Of a DNA stretch of 64,000 nt, positions 1-11,585 are shown one piece after another. The stretch comes from Pseudomonadota bacterium. Its GTDB lineage: Bacteria > Bdellovibrionota > UBA1018 > CAIMNF01. The translations under genes were made by a program, and so were the position numbers. A model generated the notes under the pieces. It searched no databases, was not told the DNA's origin, and saw only the letters and a list, made by a program, of their open reading frames with translations. The DNA lies in contig JAIXOQ010000003.1 in NCBI GenBank assembly GCA_027486675.1, forward strand, positions 1-64,000. The letters are read 5' to 3'. Positions within the stretch are counted from its first letter, which is position 1. Each line of letters opens with the position of its first letter.

Positions 1-86
1 AATGGAATCACGTATCTGAAGTTCAATTAAATCCAACAAAAGAAATGAGGGAATCACTCCAAAATGCCGAACAATCCGCTGCCTAA
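1..86 (+). CDS. possible 3' end of a gene entering from the left
   Basis: Frame 3 is open from the window edge to a TAA at 84-86, giving about 27 residues rich in Asn, Gln and Glu. It could be the C-terminus of a gene of the same integrated element as the recombinase at 262. So short an open stretch can arise by chance and there is no family signal. Positions 87-261 show nothing recognisable except the recombinase ribosome-binding site. Confidence 0.25.
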   Translation, partial: WNHVSEVQLNPTKEMRESLQNAEQSAA

Positions 87-261
87 AAAGCACGCGACAT
101 CTTTCTTGAAAAATTCCGGCTATATAGCTTATTGAACCAGCTCCATGGCGAGACGTGTATCCATACGTCTTGCTCGAATCGAAATCATTCCCTGATCCAA
201 AAAAACGAGACATCAAACCAGGGCCTTTCTGCGCATTGCGCGGAAGAAAAAGGAGCGATCG

Positions 262-1959
262 ATGGAGAAGAGCATATTCAGAAAGCAGCGTAGGGCTCCA
301 AACAAGCGAGCACTGCAAAAGACGAATGAGATTCGCGCAGCATTCTATATTCGGGTTTCGACGGAAGAACAGGCGGAGAATCCAGAGGGATCGATCAAGA
401 ATCAGGAAGAGCGTTTAAACTTTGCCCTTCAGATGCGTAGTTCTGACGTAATGCAGTGGCATAAGATCGGCGTCTACTGCGACGCGGGTAAATCCGGAAA
501 GGACATGAACCGTTCAGAACTCAGACGGCTATTAGACGACATTGAGTCAGGGAAGATCAATATGCTGATGGTGAGCGAGCTGTCCCGACTCACCCGCTCC
601 ACTAAGGACTTTTCGGAACTCTGGGAATTCTTGCAGGCGAATCGGTGTGGGTTCTTAAGCCTACGGGAAAACTTCGACACCTCTACTGCTGCGGGCGAAA
701 TGATGCTCTATCAGATAGCGAACTTCGCTCAGTTTGAACGGAAGCAAACCTCTGAACGCGTGTCGGCGAACTTTGAAGCCCGCGCAAAACGGGGGCTTTG
801 GAATGGGGGCGTTATCCCGTTGGGATATGAGGTGGACCCAGAGAATCGCGGATGCCTGCGAATCTGCGAGGAAGAAGCAGCGTCCGTTCGCGCAGCCTTT
901 CAGGCGGTGATCATCCAAGGAACCTTAACGAGTGCCGCGCGCTGGCTCAATGAAAGCGGCATCCCTTACTGTGGAAGCAATCCTAGACGCACCTTCCGTC
1001 CGAGGCTAAAACACTTCGTATCCGATAACCTAAGACGCCTCATCATCAACCAGCACTACATTGGAATCCGGCGTTTTAAGACGAAGGAAGGTTTCAAAGA
1101 AGTGAAGGGCGCATGGACGCCCATCATCGATCAAAAGACCTTTGAACACGCGAATCAGATCCTTGCCGCAGTTCCGATCACCCACCCGAATATGCGGAAT
1201 CGGTATCCGTATCTCCTTTCGGCGCTTGTGTACTGCGAGCAATGCGGGCAGGTCCTGATCGGAAGGACGGCTACGAGTGAAAGCGGAAAGAAGATTGGCT
1301 ATTACGAACACTCCACCCAGATCAGGCGCGAAAGTACTCTAGCCGTGAAATCTCCGAAGTGTGCAACTCACCGCATACCCGCGAAGAAGATCGAAGAACG
1401 CACCTGGAATGAAATCTTGGATCTCCTAAAAGGTGAAAACAGACACCGAATGCTTCAGGCGATCCAAGCTCTGAACGACCAGTCACCAGAAAGAAAGCAC
1501 ACCTCGCGCATTGAAAAGGAGCGAGATGCCACAACATTAAAGCTTCGTGTCCTTGCGGAACGGTTGGCCGAACTACCGGAAGGAATTCCGACGGATGCGA
1601 TCTACGCGGAAATGAAACGACTTCAGGAGGCAAAGGTGCGCTTGGAGGAGGAGGTCCTGGCCAGTCTACGGGAGACTCCAACCCATGAACCCGTCACGCC
1701 GGACCGGTATGCGAAGCTCCTCAATAGCCTCGCGCACACGATGAGTCAGGAACCACTCATCATCGGCTTTGAGTCCAAACGCAGGATCATTCAGGCGCTC
1801 ATTCACAAGGCGGTCGTGTTTAAGTCAGGACTGAAGCTGATGTTCTATGCGGGATCTGAACAAATGAGAAAGGGGGAGGCGTTGGCCTCCCCCTTGGAAT
1901 CATTCAAGAATTTGTTTTCTACACAAAGTTCGATTTTGGGGTTGAATGGTGGGCGATGA
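262..1959 (+). CDS. large serine recombinase (site-specific integrase)
   Basis: This 565-residue protein is a member of the large serine recombinase family, which integrates and excises phages and mobile elements by cutting both DNA strands through a serine-DNA bond. The N-terminal resolvase domain starts near residue 25 with YIRVSTEEQ, which places the nucleophile at Ser33. A recombinase domain follows (about 190-300). Then comes a zinc-ribbon (CEQCGQVLIG, with a further Cys after a YEH motif near residue 360), and a charged coiled-coil region (about 420-480). The start at 262 is supported by AGGAG six bases upstream. The last four codons overlap the 3' end of the tRNA-Val gene on the other strand, so the element boundary lies there. 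The product may be functional, because all domains are present and the frame is intact. Confidence 0.93.
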   Translation: MEKSIFRKQRRAPNKRALQKTNEIRAAFYIRVSTEEQAENPEGSIKNQEERLNFALQMRSSDVMQWHKIGVYCDAGKSGKDMNRSELRRLLDDIESGKINMLMVSELSRLTRSTKDFSELWEFLQANRCGFLSLRENFDTSTAAGEMMLYQIANFAQFERKQTSERVSANFEARAKRGLWNGGVIPLGYEVDPENRGCLRICEEEAASVRAAFQAVIIQGTLTSAARWLNESGIPYCGSNPRRTFRPRLKHFVSDNLRRLIINQHYIGIRRFKTKEGFKEVKGAWTPIIDQKTFEHANQILAAVPITHPNMRNRYPYLLSALVYCEQCGQVLIGRTATSESGKKIGYYEHSTQIRRESTLAVKSPKCATHRIPAKKIEERTWNEILDLLKGENRHRMLQAIQALNDQSPERKHTSRIEKERDATTLKLRVLAERLAELPEGIPTDAIYAEMKRLQEAKVRLEEEVLASLRETPTHEPVTPDRYAKLLNSLAHTMSQEPLIIGFESKRRIIQALIHKAVVFKSGLKLMFYAGSEQMRKGEALASPLESFKNLFSTQSSILGLNGGR

Positions 1960-2022
1960 GAGGCTCGAACTCCCGACCTTGACGGTGTAAACATCCTGCT
2001 CTACCAACTGAGCTAATCGCCC
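1947..2022 (-). tRNA. tRNA-Val (anticodon TAC)
   Basis: A 76-nt cloverleaf reads on the minus strand, with acceptor GGGCGAT pairing ATCGCCC, a D-arm GCTCAGTTGGTAGAGC, anticodon loop TTTACAC and a TTCGAGC T-loop. CCA is encoded (1947-1949). The first pair of the anticodon stem looks mismatched (G27 with A43). It lies downstream of rpoC on the same strand, behind a terminator. Its 3' end is shared with the stop region of the serine recombinase, as expected for an integration site. Confidence 0.93.
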
Positions 2023-2030
2023 TAACCTGA

Positions 2031-2079
2031 GAAAAATTTTGAACCTTCGGGAAGAGAGAAGCTCAGATCCCGAAGGTTC
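2031..2079 (-). terminator. rho-independent terminator after rpoC
   Basis: An 11-bp perfect stem (GAACCTTCGGG at 2069-2079 with its complement at 2041-2051 when read on the minus strand) is followed by AAAATTTTTC. It sits just after the rpoC stop and would end the rpoBC transcript before tRNA-Val. Confidence 0.85.
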
Positions 2080-2091
2080 GTAAATATAATA

Positions 2092-5000
2092 CTACAAAGT
2101 GGCCTGTGTGCCTTCTGTAATTGTTGAAGCCATCGAATCAGAAATCCCGGCATCCTCAGTCACTTTCGCAACGAGGTTACGGTATTTAGCCAACCCGGTT
2201 CCAGCTGGAATCAAGCGACCCATGATGACGTTCTCTTTGAGACCTTTTAGGTAATCCGTCTTCCCAGAGATTGCAGCCTCGGTGAGCACCTTTGTCGTTT
2301 CCTGGAAGGATGCAGCCGAAATGAAGCTCTCCGTGGTCAAGCTGGCTTTTGTGATCCCTAAGAGAAGAGGCTCAACCGTACACGCCGTGCCACCACCTGC
2401 GCGGATACGATCGTTCTCGGCTTCAAGAGTCCAACGGTCTACTTGTTCACCACTCAAGAAGCGAGTATCGCCGACGTCTCTGACCTTCACCTTACGCAAC
2501 ATCTGACGAACGATCGTTTCAATGTGCTTGTCGTTAATGCGGACGCCTTGAAGACGATAGACCTCTTGAACTTCATCCACGAGGTATTTCGCAAGAGCCT
2601 TGTCACCTAGTACGCGAAGAATATCGTGTGGATTGACTGGGCCATCCATCAACGGCTCACCCGCTTTGAGATAATCCCCTTCGTTCACAGCCAAGTGACG
2701 GCCTTTACCGATGAGATATTCGCGAGCTTCGCCACCTTCTGGGGTAACCACAATCTTACGTTTCCCTTTGGTGTCTTTCCCGAATGAGACGACGCCATCG
2801 ATTTCCGTAACAACTGCTGAATCCTTCGGTTTACGAGCTTCAAAGAGTTCCGCGACGCGAGGCAAGCCCCCCGTGATGTCCTTCGTTTTCGAAGTTTCAC
2901 GGTGAATCTTTGCGATCACATCCCCAGGCTTCAGCTCACTGCCGTCGCTGACCACAAGGTTAGCGCCGACTGGGAGCATGTAACGTGCAACACGTTGTGA
3001 TCCAGGAATGACGATTGGATTGCCTTTAGCATCCATGATCAACAACTTCGGACGCTTGTCAGTCGATTTGGACTCAATGATGACTTTATGGGAGAGACCG
3101 GTAACAGCATCAAACTGTTCAGTCATGGTCACACCCTCTTCAAGATCATCGAATGCGACAGTTCCGCCGACTTCGCTAATCATTGGAGTGGAATATGGAT
3201 CCCATTCGGCAATCAAGGTTCCGCGTTCTACTGAATCATTTTCTTTCAGTAGAAGTTTTGCGCCGTAAACAAGCTGGTAACGCTCTCTTTCACGGTTGGT
3301 TTGATCGTAGACGGAAAGTTCACCGTTCCGGGTCATGACGATCAAGAAACCCTCGCGGTTTTTGACTGTCGTTACGTTATGGAACTTAATCGTGCCTTTG
3401 GTTTTCGCCTGAAGGTTAGATTGTTCAGCACTTCTGGATGCTGCACCACCGATGTGGAAGGTACGCATCGTGAGCTGAGTTCCTGGTTCTCCGATCGATT
3501 GGGCAGCGATCACACCGACTGCTTCACCGATGCTTGCCTCACGTCCGCGACCTAAGTCACGGCCGTAACACTTGGAGCAAATACCCCAACGTGTGCGGCA
3601 AGTCAGTACCGAGCGAATCTTCAAGCGGTCAACACCAGCATCTTCGATCTTACGAACGAGAGCTTCATCCAGCTCTGTCGTCGCAGGAACAAGAACCACT
3701 GAGTTCACAGGATCTAGGATGTCTTCGAGTGTGACGCGACCTAAGGCACGGATTGCAAGTGATTCAATCACTTCCCCGCCTTCGATCAACGCGCCGACTT
3801 CGATGCCATCTTTAGTACCGCAATCAACTTCGGTCACGATCACGTCCTGAGCAACGTCCACAAGACGGCGCGTCAGGTAACCCGAGTTCGCTGTCTTCAG
3901 AGCGGTATCGGCCAAGCCTTTACGTGCTCCGTGAGTGGATACGAAATACTGAAGAACAGATAGCCCTTCGCGGAAGTTTGCGATAATCGGTGTTTCGATA
4001 ATCTCGCCGGATGGTTTCGCCATCAAGCCGCGCATCCCAGCAAGCTGCCGGATTTGTGCGTTCGAGCCCCGAGCTCCGGAGTCCGCCATAATAAAGATGG
4101 AGTTAAAAGCAGGACCTACGACGGTCTTCTCTTTTCCTGCCCATCCTTCTGGTGCGGTATAAGTCTGCGTCGACAAGTTCTTCATCATCGCATTGGTGAC
4201 TTTTTCCCCAGTTTGCGCCCAAATATCGATCACCTTGTTGTAGCGCTCGCCATCAGTGATCAGACCCTCTACGTATTGGTTCTCAATTTCTTGAACCTGC
4301 GCGTAGGCGGCATCAACGAGTTGTTTTTTCTCGTTCGGTATCATCATGTCGTGGATCGAGATCGAAATCCCTGCTTTCATCGCCTGACGGAAACCCGTCT
4401 GCATGATGTTGTCAGCAAGAAGGACCGTTTTCTTATTTCCGGTTTTACGGAAACAGATATCGATCAATTCGGCGAGTTCCTTCTTACCCAAAACTTTATT
4501 GTAAGCTTTGAATTCGATTTCCTCAGGAACGATATCGCTGAGCAACGCACGACCAACTGTGGTCTCCGCTAATACGCCTGCGATACGGCATTTAATTTTT
4601 GCTTGAAGATCTACAACGCCACTTTCGAATGCGAATCGCACTTCATTGACGTTAGAGAAAATCTTGCCTTCGCCACGAGCAAACGGACGTTCGCGCGTCA
4701 TGTAATACATCCCAAGAACAATATCTTGAGATGGAACGATGATCGGCTTTCCGTGTGCTGGGGAAAGAATGTTGTTCGTGGACATCATGAGTACGCGTGC
4801 TTCGATCTGAGCTTCGATCGAGAGAGGTACGTGCACGGCCATTTGGTCACCGTCGAAGTCAGCATTGAATGCCGTACAAACGAGCGGGTGAAGCTGAATT
4901 GCTTTCCCTTCGATGAGTACTGGTTCAAATGCTTGAATCCCAAGGCGGTGAAGCGTTGGAGCGCGGTTCAAGAGCACTGGGTGTTCTTTAACCACTTCTT

Positions 5001-6237
5001 CCAAGATATCCCAAACTTCTTGGCGTTGAAGCTCGACCATCTTCTTAGCAGATTTGATCGTGGTGACGAATCCGTACTCGATCAACTTGCTGTAGATGAA
5101 CGGCTTAAAGAGCTCAAGTGCCATCACCTTTGGAAGACCGCATTGATGGAGTCTCAATTCAGGTCCAACGACGATTACGGAACGACCCGAATAGTCGACG
5201 CGTTTTCCTAGTAAGTTCTGACGGAAACGGCCCTGCTTCCCTTTGAGCATGTCAGAGAGGGAGCGCAATGGACGCTTGTTAGGACCAGTGAATACCTTTC
5301 CGCGACGACCGTTGTCGAAGAGTGCATCTACCGCTTCTTGAAGCATGCGCTTCTCGTTGCGGATGATGATCTCTGGAGCATTGAGCTCCACGAGACGGCG
5401 AAGACGGTTGTTCCTGTTGATCACGCGACGGTAGAGGTCGTTGAGATCGGAAGTCGCAAACCGACCACCATCAAGTGGCACGAGCGGACGTAGTTCCGGT
5501 GGAATCACAGGAATCACATCCAGCATCATCCACTCAGGGCGATTGGTTCCGCTGGTTTTCAGGGACTCAACAACGGTCAGACGTTTTGTAAGCTTCGTGC
5601 GCTGAGCTTCAGATACGGTTTCCTTAAGATCTCGCCGCAATTGGCGTCCGAGAAGCTCGAGGTCGATCTTCTTCAGCAACTCACGAATCGCTTCACCGCC
5701 CAAGCCGGCTTGGAAAATGGCGGTTTCTTTGATGAGTTGGTTGTACTTTTCTTCCGAAAGCACCGTGCCCACTTCGAGGCCAGTATTACCGGCATCGATC
5801 AGGACATAGGCTTCGCAATAAAGAACCTTTTCAAGATCTTTAAGGCTCAGGTCTAAGAGAGCGCCGATCCGAGAAGGCAAGGAGCGCAAGAACCAGATGT
5901 GTGCAACTGGAGTAGCGAGTTCGATGTGCCCAAGACGTTCACGGCGAACTTTGGATTGAATGACTTCAACACCGCACTTTTCGCACACAACACCGCGGTG
6001 TTTCATGCGCTTGTACTTACCGCAGTTACATTCGTAATCCTTCACTGGTCCGAAGATCTTCGCGCAGAAGAGACCGTCACGTTCCGGCTTAAATGTCCGG
6101 TAGTTGATGGTTTCTGGCTTCTTCACTTCGCCAAAGCTCCATTCACGGATTTTTTCCGGTGATGCGAGCGAGATGCGAATACCGCGGAAGGACAGCGGAT
6201 CTTTCGGCTTATCGAAAAAGTTCAATAGATCTTTCAT
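2092..6237 (-). CDS. rpoC: RNA polymerase subunit beta'
   Basis: This is the beta' subunit, which carries the catalytic magnesium site of RNA polymerase. At 1381 residues it is close to the usual proteobacterial length. Visible hallmarks are the N-terminal zinc finger ([20 protein letters not shown], about residues 70-88), the active-site motif NADFDGDQ near residue 456, and the second Cys cluster [16 protein letters not shown] near 885-900. The start ATG at 6237 is preceded by AAGGGGACACG. It follows rpoB after only 9 bases, so the two are cotranscribed. Confidence 0.99.
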   Translation of the reverse strand: MKDLLNFFDKPKDPLSFRGIRISLASPEKIREWSFGEVKKPETINYRTFKPERDGLFCAKIFGPVKDYECNCGKYKRMKHRGVVCEKCGVEVIQSKVRRERLGHIELATPVAHIWFLRSLPSRIGALLDLSLKDLEKVLYCEAYVLIDAGNTGLEVGTVLSEEKYNQLIKETAIFQAGLGGEAIRELLKKIDLELLGRQLRRDLKETVSEAQRTKLTKRLTVVESLKTSGTNRPEWMMLDVIPVIPPELRPLVPLDGGRFATSDLNDLYRRVINRNNRLRRLVELNAPEIIIRNEKRMLQEAVDALFDNGRRGKVFTGPNKRPLRSLSDMLKGKQGRFRQNLLGKRVDYSGRSVIVVGPELRLHQCGLPKVMALELFKPFIYSKLIEYGFVTTIKSAKKMVELQRQEVWDILEEVVKEHPVLLNRAPTLHRLGIQAFEPVLIEGKAIQLHPLVCTAFNADFDGDQMAVHVPLSIEAQIEARVLMMSTNNILSPAHGKPIIVPSQDIVLGMYYMTRERPFARGEGKIFSNVNEVRFAFESGVVDLQAKIKCRIAGVLAETTVGRALLSDIVPEEIEFKAYNKVLGKKELAELIDICFRKTGNKKTVLLADNIMQTGFRQAMKAGISISIHDMMIPNEKKQLVDAAYAQVQEIENQYVEGLITDGERYNKVIDIWAQTGEKVTNAMMKNLSTQTYTAPEGWAGKEKTVVGPAFNSIFIMADSGARGSNAQIRQLAGMRGLMAKPSGEIIETPIIANFREGLSVLQYFVSTHGARKGLADTALKTANSGYLTRRLVDVAQDVIVTEVDCGTKDGIEVGALIEGGEVIESLAIRALGRVTLEDILDPVNSVVLVPATTELDEALVRKIEDAGVDRLKIRSVLTCRTRWGICSKCYGRDLGRGREASIGEAVGVIAAQSIGEPGTQLTMRTFHIGGAASRSAEQSNLQAKTKGTIKFHNVTTVKNREGFLIVMTRNGELSVYDQTNRERERYQLVYGAKLLLKENDSVERGTLIAEWDPYSTPMISEVGGTVAFDDLEEGVTMTEQFDAVTGLSHKVIIESKSTDKRPKLLIMDAKGNPIVIPGSQRVARYMLPVGANLVVSDGSELKPGDVIAKIHRETSKTKDITGGLPRVAELFEARKPKDSAVVTEIDGVVSFGKDTKGKRKIVVTPEGGEAREYLIGKGRHLAVNEGDYLKAGEPLMDGPVNPHDILRVLGDKALAKYLVDEVQEVYRLQGVRINDKHIETIVRQMLRKVKVRDVGDTRFLSGEQVDRWTLEAENDRIRAGGGTACTVEPLLLGITKASLTTESFISAASFQETTKVLTEAAISGKTDYLKGLKENVIMGRLIPAGTGLAKYRNLVAKVTEDAGISDSMASTITEGTQATL

Positions 6238-6246
6238 CGTGTCCCC

Positions 6247-9200
6247 TTAGAGCAGATCTGCTTTTAGTTCTTTAGTTTCATCGGACTCAATGAGTTCGAC
6301 GTTGAGCGCTAAGCTCTGAAGTTCTTTGACTAATACGTTGAAGGACTCAGGCAAGCCTGGTTCTAGGATCTGTTCGCCTTTTACGATCGCTTCATACATC
6401 CGGTTCCTACCTGTGACGTCATCCGACTTCACAGTGAGGAATTCCTGAAGTGCATAAGCTGCACCGTAGGCTTCAAGTGCCCAGACTTCCATCTCTCCAA
6501 GACGCTGGCCCCCAAACTGCGCTTTACCGCCGAGTGGTTGTTGGGTCACGAGGCTGTATGGCCCGATGCTTCGCGCATGGATCTTTTCTTCGACCAAGTG
6601 GTGGAGTTTCAGCATGTACATAATGCCGATCGTCACTTCCTCAGCAAAAGGTTCGCCCGTCACACCGTCAAACAAGGTGGTCTTTCCAAGATTTGGAAGA
6701 TCCGCAAGTTTCAACATGTTGTGAATGTCAGCTTCATCAGCACCATCAAAGACAGGAGATGCAAAGTGAACACCATCTTTCAGGTGCGATGCCATTTCCA
6801 AAACGTCTTTGTCTGAGGCTTTAGCCAAATAGTCTTGAACACTCTTGTCCGTGTAAGTCGCCTTAAACAGCTTACGAAGAGGCTCGACTTGTTGACGCTC
6901 CACCAAGCCAGTGATCTGGTCACCCAAACCACGAGCGGCCCAGCCCATCGTGATTTCAAGCAACTGACCAATGTTCATCCTGGATGGAACACCGAGTGGG
7001 TTCAGAACCATATCCACAGGGCGACCGTCTGCCGCATACGGCATGTCTTCCTGAGGCATGATTCGGCTGATCACCCCTTTGTTTCCGTGACGGCCGGCCA
7101 TTTTATCGCCGACTTGCAACTTACGTTTGATCGCAATTTGCACCTTCACCATTTTGATCACGCCTGGAGCAAGTTCGTCCCCACGCTTTAATTTTTCAGT
7201 CTTTTCACGGAACACAAAACGAATCGCTTCGATGCGCTGTTTTGCTGTCTTCATGACTTGGGTGACTTCGGCTTCGAGGTCGCTCTTCACTGGGATGAAG
7301 CCGATCAGCTCGAAAGGAATTCCTTCGATTGCGGCAGCATCCAGTTTTTGACCCTTGGCTAGAAGCTCTTCGGATCCATCTTCAGAAAGCAACTTTCCCG
7401 TAGTTGCGGAACCTTCAAGAGCCTTAATCGCACGGTCCAGAGCTGTCCTTTTGACAGCATCAACCTCAATTTTCTCATCGCGGCGGATTTTTGCTACCGC
7501 GTCTTCAAGGATCTGTTTGGATCGATCATCAAGCTCAGTGCCTTCACGTGCAAACACTTGCGCATTGATGATGGTTCCGTAAACACCAGATGAAGCGCGA
7601 AGAGATGTATCCCGCACGTCGCCGGCTTTTTCGCCGAAGATCGCTCTTAAGAGCTTCTCTTCAGGAGAAAGTTGCGTTTCACCCTTAGGTGTCACCTTAC
7701 CGACAAGAATGTCGCCAGGTTTCACTTCGGCACCGATGCGAATGATCCCGCTCTCGTCGAGGTCTTTCAGTGCCTCTTCGCCAACGTTTGGAATATCGCG
7801 GGTGATCTCTTCTTTCCCGAGCTTCGTATCGCGGGCAACACATTCATATTCTTCGATGTGGATCGAAGTAAAAGTGTCATCCTTGATCAAACGCTCAGAG
7901 ATCAGGATCGAATCCTCGAAGTTGTATCCGCCCCATGGCATCAGAGCAACGAGGATGTTTTGGCCAAGAGCCAATTCGCCAGCATCTGTGCTTGGACCGT
8001 CTGCCAGAACGTCGCCGGCAGAAACTTTCGCTCCAACGTGAACAACCACGCGCTGATTGATGCAGGTGTTTTGGTTCGAACGTTGGTACTTCGTCAGGTT
8101 GTAAATATCTACGCCTGATTCATCTTCGCTAAAGTCATCGGTCCTGCGAACGACAATCTTGCCGCCGTCGACAAGGCTCACTTCACCATCGTGCTTGGCG
8201 ACGATGACATGACCGCTGTCGCGGGCAACAACGCGTTCGATCCCGGTCCCGATGAACGGAGCCTTCGACCGAAGCAGAGGCACAGCTTGACGCTGCATGT
8301 TCGAGCCCATGAGTGCGCGGTTAGCGTCGTCATGTTCAAGAAATGGAATCAGGGAAGCGGCGATAGACACCAACTGATTGGCAGAAACGTCCATCAGCTC
8401 GATATCGTCCGGGTTCACCATCGCAAATTCGCCTTTTTTACGGGCAGGAGCGAACTCACCGTCGAAGGACTTTTTACCAAGAGCCTCGGCGTTTGCTTGA
8501 GCGATGATCTTGTTTTCTTCTTCGGTTGCGGTGAAGAAGTTGATTTCATTTGAAACCTTACGGTCCCGGATCACGCGATATGGGGTTTCGATAAATCCAA
8601 ACTCGTTCACGCGAGCAAAGGTTGAAAGACTGGCGATCAAGCCGATGTTTGGTCCTTCAGGAGTCTCGATCGGACAAATCCGACCATAGTGAGTCGAGTG
8701 AACGTCGCGGACTTCAAAGCCTGCGCGATCACGAGTCAGACCACCGGGTCCAAGGGCAGAAAGACGACGTTTGTGAGTCACTTCTGACAATGGATTGGTC
8801 TGGTCCATGAACTGCGACAATTGGCTAGAACCGAAGAACTCTTTCACCACCGCAGACACTGGTTTCTGGTTGATGAGGTCGTGCGGCATGAGCGTTTCAA
8901 TTTCTTGAATGCCCATTCGCTCTTTAACCGCGCGCTCCATACGCACAAGGCCGATACGGAACTGGTTCTCTACGAGTTCGCCCACTGCACGAACACGACG
9001 GTTCCCGAGGTGATCGATATCATCGATCGTCCCGCGGCCGTTGTTCAGTTCACAGAGATAGAACAAGGTGCTCAGCACGTCTTCTTTCGTAAGAACAGTG
9101 GAATCCTTGCTTTTAGTATTATTTGGGAATTTGTAGTTCAACTTCAAACGGCCAACGATCGAAAGATCGTAACGGTCTGTATTGAAGAACAGATTTTCCC

Positions 9201-10389
9201 ACAAGACTTTTGAAGCATCGAGCGTCGGTGGATCACCTGGTCGCATGCGTTTGTAGATGTCGATCAATGCCTCTTCGGGGCTGTTGATCTTGTCGATGAG
9301 CAACGTATCACGCACGAAAGATCCGTTAGTGAGGTTGTCGGTATAGATTACCTTCACTTCTTTGACTTTCTTGACGATCAGATCCTTAAGCTTGGTTTCA
9401 GTAAGGTCCTCGTTAGCTTCGCAAAGAACCTCGCCGGTCTTCTGATCCACGTGGTCTTCACAGATTACCCGACCAACGACTGCTTCCATCGGCACTTCAA
9501 TGCGCTTAATGTTGGCTTCAGCAACACGGGCAAGGACCTGCTTCGTGAACTTACGGTTCTTCTTAACGATGACTTCCTTAGTCTTAGGATCAAGGATGTC
9601 CTCTTCAGCACGCTGACCTGCGAGAATGTCGAGGTCTACGACCTTAAAGAAGCGTGCCCCTTTGCCATCGGCTTCAATCTGGATGTGCTCAGTTTTGTAG
9701 AAATGAGCCAAGATTTCAGTGACGGTAAGTCCAAGGGCCTTGAGCAGTGTTGTCGCAGGAAGTTTTCTCTTGCGATCAATACGGGCGTAAACAAGGTCTT
9801 TGTGATCGAACTCAAAATCGAGCCAAGATCCACGGTGAGGAATGATACGAGCCGAGTAAAGAATCTTCCCAGACGAGTGGGTCTTCCCGTGATCGTGGGT
9901 AAAGATAACCCCTGGTGAGCGATGGAGCTGAGAAACGATAACTCGCTCAGTACCGTTAATAATAAAGGAACCACTCTCAGTCATGAGAGGGATCTCGCCC
10001 ATGTAGACTTCTTGTTCTTTGATGTCGCGAATGCTGCGGTTGCCGCTTGCTTCATCGACTTCATACACAATCAAACGAACAGTAATTTTTAGAGGCGCAG
10101 CATAGGTCATGCCCCGCTGACGGCACTCTTGCACGTCGTACTTTGGAGTCTCAAGATTGTAAGACTCGTACTCAAGAGCAGCAGTCTTATCAAAGTCCTC
10201 GATAGGAAAGATGGACTTAAATACGGCTTGGAGCCCGATGTTCGCGCGCTTTTCCGGCGGAACGTCCGCTTGCAGAAACTTGTCATAGGAGCGTCGCTGC
10301 AAGTCGATGAGATTCGGGATCTCGATCGGGGTTTTGATCTTCGAAAATTCTCTACGGACGCGTTGGCCTTCTGTAAAAGGTGCGATCAT
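6247..10389 (-). CDS. rpoB: RNA polymerase subunit beta
   Basis: The 1380-residue beta subunit of RNA polymerase binds rifampicin in other bacteria and forms the fork of the active-site cleft. The rifampicin region ([20 protein letters not shown]) and the C-terminal [12 protein letters not shown] motif are intact. The rifampicin-region residues look wild-type. The ATG at 10389 has AAGGAG six to seven bases upstream. It is preceded by a 124-bp gap after rplL containing a hairpin, a typical position for an attenuator or RNase III processing site in this operon. Confidence 0.99.
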   Translation of the reverse strand: MIAPFTEGQRVRREFSKIKTPIEIPNLIDLQRRSYDKFLQADVPPEKRANIGLQAVFKSIFPIEDFDKTAALEYESYNLETPKYDVQECRQRGMTYAAPLKITVRLIVYEVDEASGNRSIRDIKEQEVYMGEIPLMTESGSFIINGTERVIVSQLHRSPGVIFTHDHGKTHSSGKILYSARIIPHRGSWLDFEFDHKDLVYARIDRKRKLPATTLLKALGLTVTEILAHFYKTEHIQIEADGKGARFFKVVDLDILAGQRAEEDILDPKTKEVIVKKNRKFTKQVLARVAEANIKRIEVPMEAVVGRVICEDHVDQKTGEVLCEANEDLTETKLKDLIVKKVKEVKVIYTDNLTNGSFVRDTLLIDKINSPEEALIDIYKRMRPGDPPTLDASKVLWENLFFNTDRYDLSIVGRLKLNYKFPNNTKSKDSTVLTKEDVLSTLFYLCELNNGRGTIDDIDHLGNRRVRAVGELVENQFRIGLVRMERAVKERMGIQEIETLMPHDLINQKPVSAVVKEFFGSSQLSQFMDQTNPLSEVTHKRRLSALGPGGLTRDRAGFEVRDVHSTHYGRICPIETPEGPNIGLIASLSTFARVNEFGFIETPYRVIRDRKVSNEINFFTATEEENKIIAQANAEALGKKSFDGEFAPARKKGEFAMVNPDDIELMDVSANQLVSIAASLIPFLEHDDANRALMGSNMQRQAVPLLRSKAPFIGTGIERVVARDSGHVIVAKHDGEVSLVDGGKIVVRRTDDFSEDESGVDIYNLTKYQRSNQNTCINQRVVVHVGAKVSAGDVLADGPSTDAGELALGQNILVALMPWGGYNFEDSILISERLIKDDTFTSIHIEEYECVARDTKLGKEEITRDIPNVGEEALKDLDESGIIRIGAEVKPGDILVGKVTPKGETQLSPEEKLLRAIFGEKAGDVRDTSLRASSGVYGTIINAQVFAREGTELDDRSKQILEDAVAKIRRDEKIEVDAVKRTALDRAIKALEGSATTGKLLSEDGSEELLAKGQKLDAAAIEGIPFELIGFIPVKSDLEAEVTQVMKTAKQRIEAIRFVFREKTEKLKRGDELAPGVIKMVKVQIAIKRKLQVGDKMAGRHGNKGVISRIMPQEDMPYAADGRPVDMVLNPLGVPSRMNIGQLLEITMGWAARGLGDQITGLVERQQVEPLRKLFKATYTDKSVQDYLAKASDKDVLEMASHLKDGVHFASPVFDGADEADIHNMLKLADLPNLGKTTLFDGVTGEPFAEEVTIGIMYMLKLHHLVEEKIHARSIGPYSLVTQQPLGGKAQFGGQRLGEMEVWALEAYGAAYALQEFLTVKSDDVTGRNRMYEAIVKGEQILEPGLPESFNVLVKELQSLALNVELIESDETKELKADLL

Positions 10390-10438
10390 TGCTTCTCCTT
10401 AGGACGGACACGATCATGCGAGCGATCAAAGTGCGTTA

Positions 10439-10467
10439 GGCGTGAAGCCAGAACCTGGCCCCACGCC
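10439..10467 (-). other. hairpin in the rplL-rpoB junction
   Basis: The minus-strand RNA reads GGCGTG, GGG, CCAG, GTT, CTGG, CTT, CACGCC: a 6-bp and a 4-bp helix separated by a symmetric 3x3 internal loop. There is no following T-run, so it is not a simple terminator. By position it may set the ribosomal-protein to polymerase expression ratio by processing or partial termination; that role is inferred. Confidence 0.5.
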
Positions 10468-10513
10468 CCACAAAAACTATTTAAATGAAGAACAACTGAG
10501 AGAGGTCAATGAC

Positions 10514-10891
10514 CTATTTCAGTTCAGCTTTGCCGCCGGCAGCAGCAAGTTTCTTCACGATCTCTTCAGCATCTTTCTTTGCGATGCCTTCTTTAACTGC
10601 CTTTGGTGCGCCTTCGACTAGGTCTTTAGCTTCTTTCAAGCCAAGGCCTGTGATCGCACGCACTTCTTTAATCACGTTGATTTTGTTATCGCCACCGGAG
10701 GTCAACATGACTGTGAACTCGGTTTGCTCTGCCGCTGCAGCGCCTGCTGCTGGGCCAGCCATCATCATTGCTGCTGGGGCAGCTGCTGATACGCCGAATT
10801 TCTCTTCAAGCTCTTTTACGAGTTTGGAAAGATCCAATACGGACATGGTTTCGATAAACGACACAACTTGTTCTTTTGTTACTGCAGACAT
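10514..10891 (-). CDS. rplL: ribosomal protein L7/L12
   Basis: This 125-residue protein is the multicopy stalk protein of the large subunit, which recruits translation factors. It has the standard N-terminal dimerisation helix region, an Ala-rich hinge (about residues 35-55, [19 protein letters not shown]) and the C-terminal factor-binding domain with [20 protein letters not shown]. The gene lies 108 bp downstream of rplJ and its start is preceded by GGAAGG. Confidence 0.98.
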   Translation of the reverse strand: MSAVTKEQVVSFIETMSVLDLSKLVKELEEKFGVSAAAPAAMMMAGPAAGAAAAEQTEFTVMLTSGGDNKINVIKEVRAITGLGLKEAKDLVEGAPKAVKEGIAKKDAEEIVKKLAAAGGKAELK

Positions 10892-10907
10892 TTTTTTCTA
10901 CCTTCCA

Positions 10908-10942
10908 AAGGTTTGAACCGTGCTTCCTCTCGGCCAAACCTT
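10908..10942 (-). other. hairpin in the rplJ-rplL junction
   Basis: An 8-bp stem (AAGGTTTG with CAAACCTT) and a 19-nt loop lies between rplJ and rplL, ending 16 bases before the rplL start and overlapping its GGAAGG region. L7/L12 is needed in excess over L10, so a translation or processing element is plausible here. The function is inferred from position only. Confidence 0.4.
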
Positions 10943-10999
10943 AAAATTTTGCTTCCGGCATCCTACCATCCGCTGAATTGAACGAAATTTTCCTCAGGA

Positions 11000-11566
11000 C
11001 TAAGGAGCTTCAGTTCCGGCCTCTACTGCAGGAGCAGACTCCGACTTCTTCTTCTCAATCTGAGACAACACCGTCACGAAACCGCGGGGTACCGCAGCTA
11101 ATACACTGACAAAGCTCTTGGCTGGACCATTGAGTACGCCAAGAAGCTGAGCCAAGAGAACTTCTCTTGAGGGAAGATCAGCAAGCTGAGTGACTTCAGC
11201 CGACCGAAGAAGCGTTTTCCCAAAGAGACTCTCTTTAATTTTGAGTGCCTCGTGATCCTTCGCGAATTGATTGATCACTTTAGCCGTCGCAGCAGGATCG
11301 CCATAAGAGAACGCTACAAGTGTCGGCCCCACTAGCCGATCCATCACGCCTTGAGCATCCGCCCCTAACGAACCATCTTTTGTAATCAAGCGGCCGATAT
11401 TGTTCTTAAGAACCTTCACTTCACATTTCTGTGAGCGAAGAGCACGTCGGAAATCATCCGCCTCTGAAGCCTTCAACCCCTTGTAGTCAGCAAAAATTGC
11501 GACTGAGGCTTTCGAGAATTTTGTTTTTAGCTCTTCCGCTAATTTTACTTTTGTTGCCTTTTCCAT
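11000..11566 (-). CDS. rplJ: ribosomal protein L10
   Basis: L10 anchors the L7/L12 dimers at the stalk base. The 188-residue product begins MEKATKVKLAEELKTKFSKA and contains the usual FADYKGL segment and C-terminal helix. The start at 11566 is chosen because AAGGAC lies just upstream; an upstream in-frame start would add ten untypical residues and overlap rplA. The rplA stop is 19 bases away, so there is no room for a long L10 leader of the enterobacterial type. Confidence 0.97.
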   Translation of the reverse strand: MEKATKVKLAEELKTKFSKASVAIFADYKGLKASEADDFRRALRSQKCEVKVLKNNIGRLITKDGSLGADAQGVMDRLVGPTLVAFSYGDPAATAKVINQFAKDHEALKIKESLFGKTLLRSAEVTQLADLPSREVLLAQLLGVLNGPAKSFVSVLAAVPRGFVTVLSQIEKKKSESAPAVEAGTEAP

Positions 11567-11585
11567 CGTTAAGTCCTTTCTACAA

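Noticed and set aside
4054-4572. Plus-strand open frame inside rpoC
   Set aside because: Shadow of rpoC on the opposite strand.
4603-5211. Plus-strand open frame of about 200 codons inside rpoC
   Set aside because: It is the complement of a strongly conserved coding region, with no start signal and no family resemblance.
11567-11585. L10 leader before rplJ
   Set aside because: The rplA-rplJ gap is only 19 bases, too short for the known leader fold.
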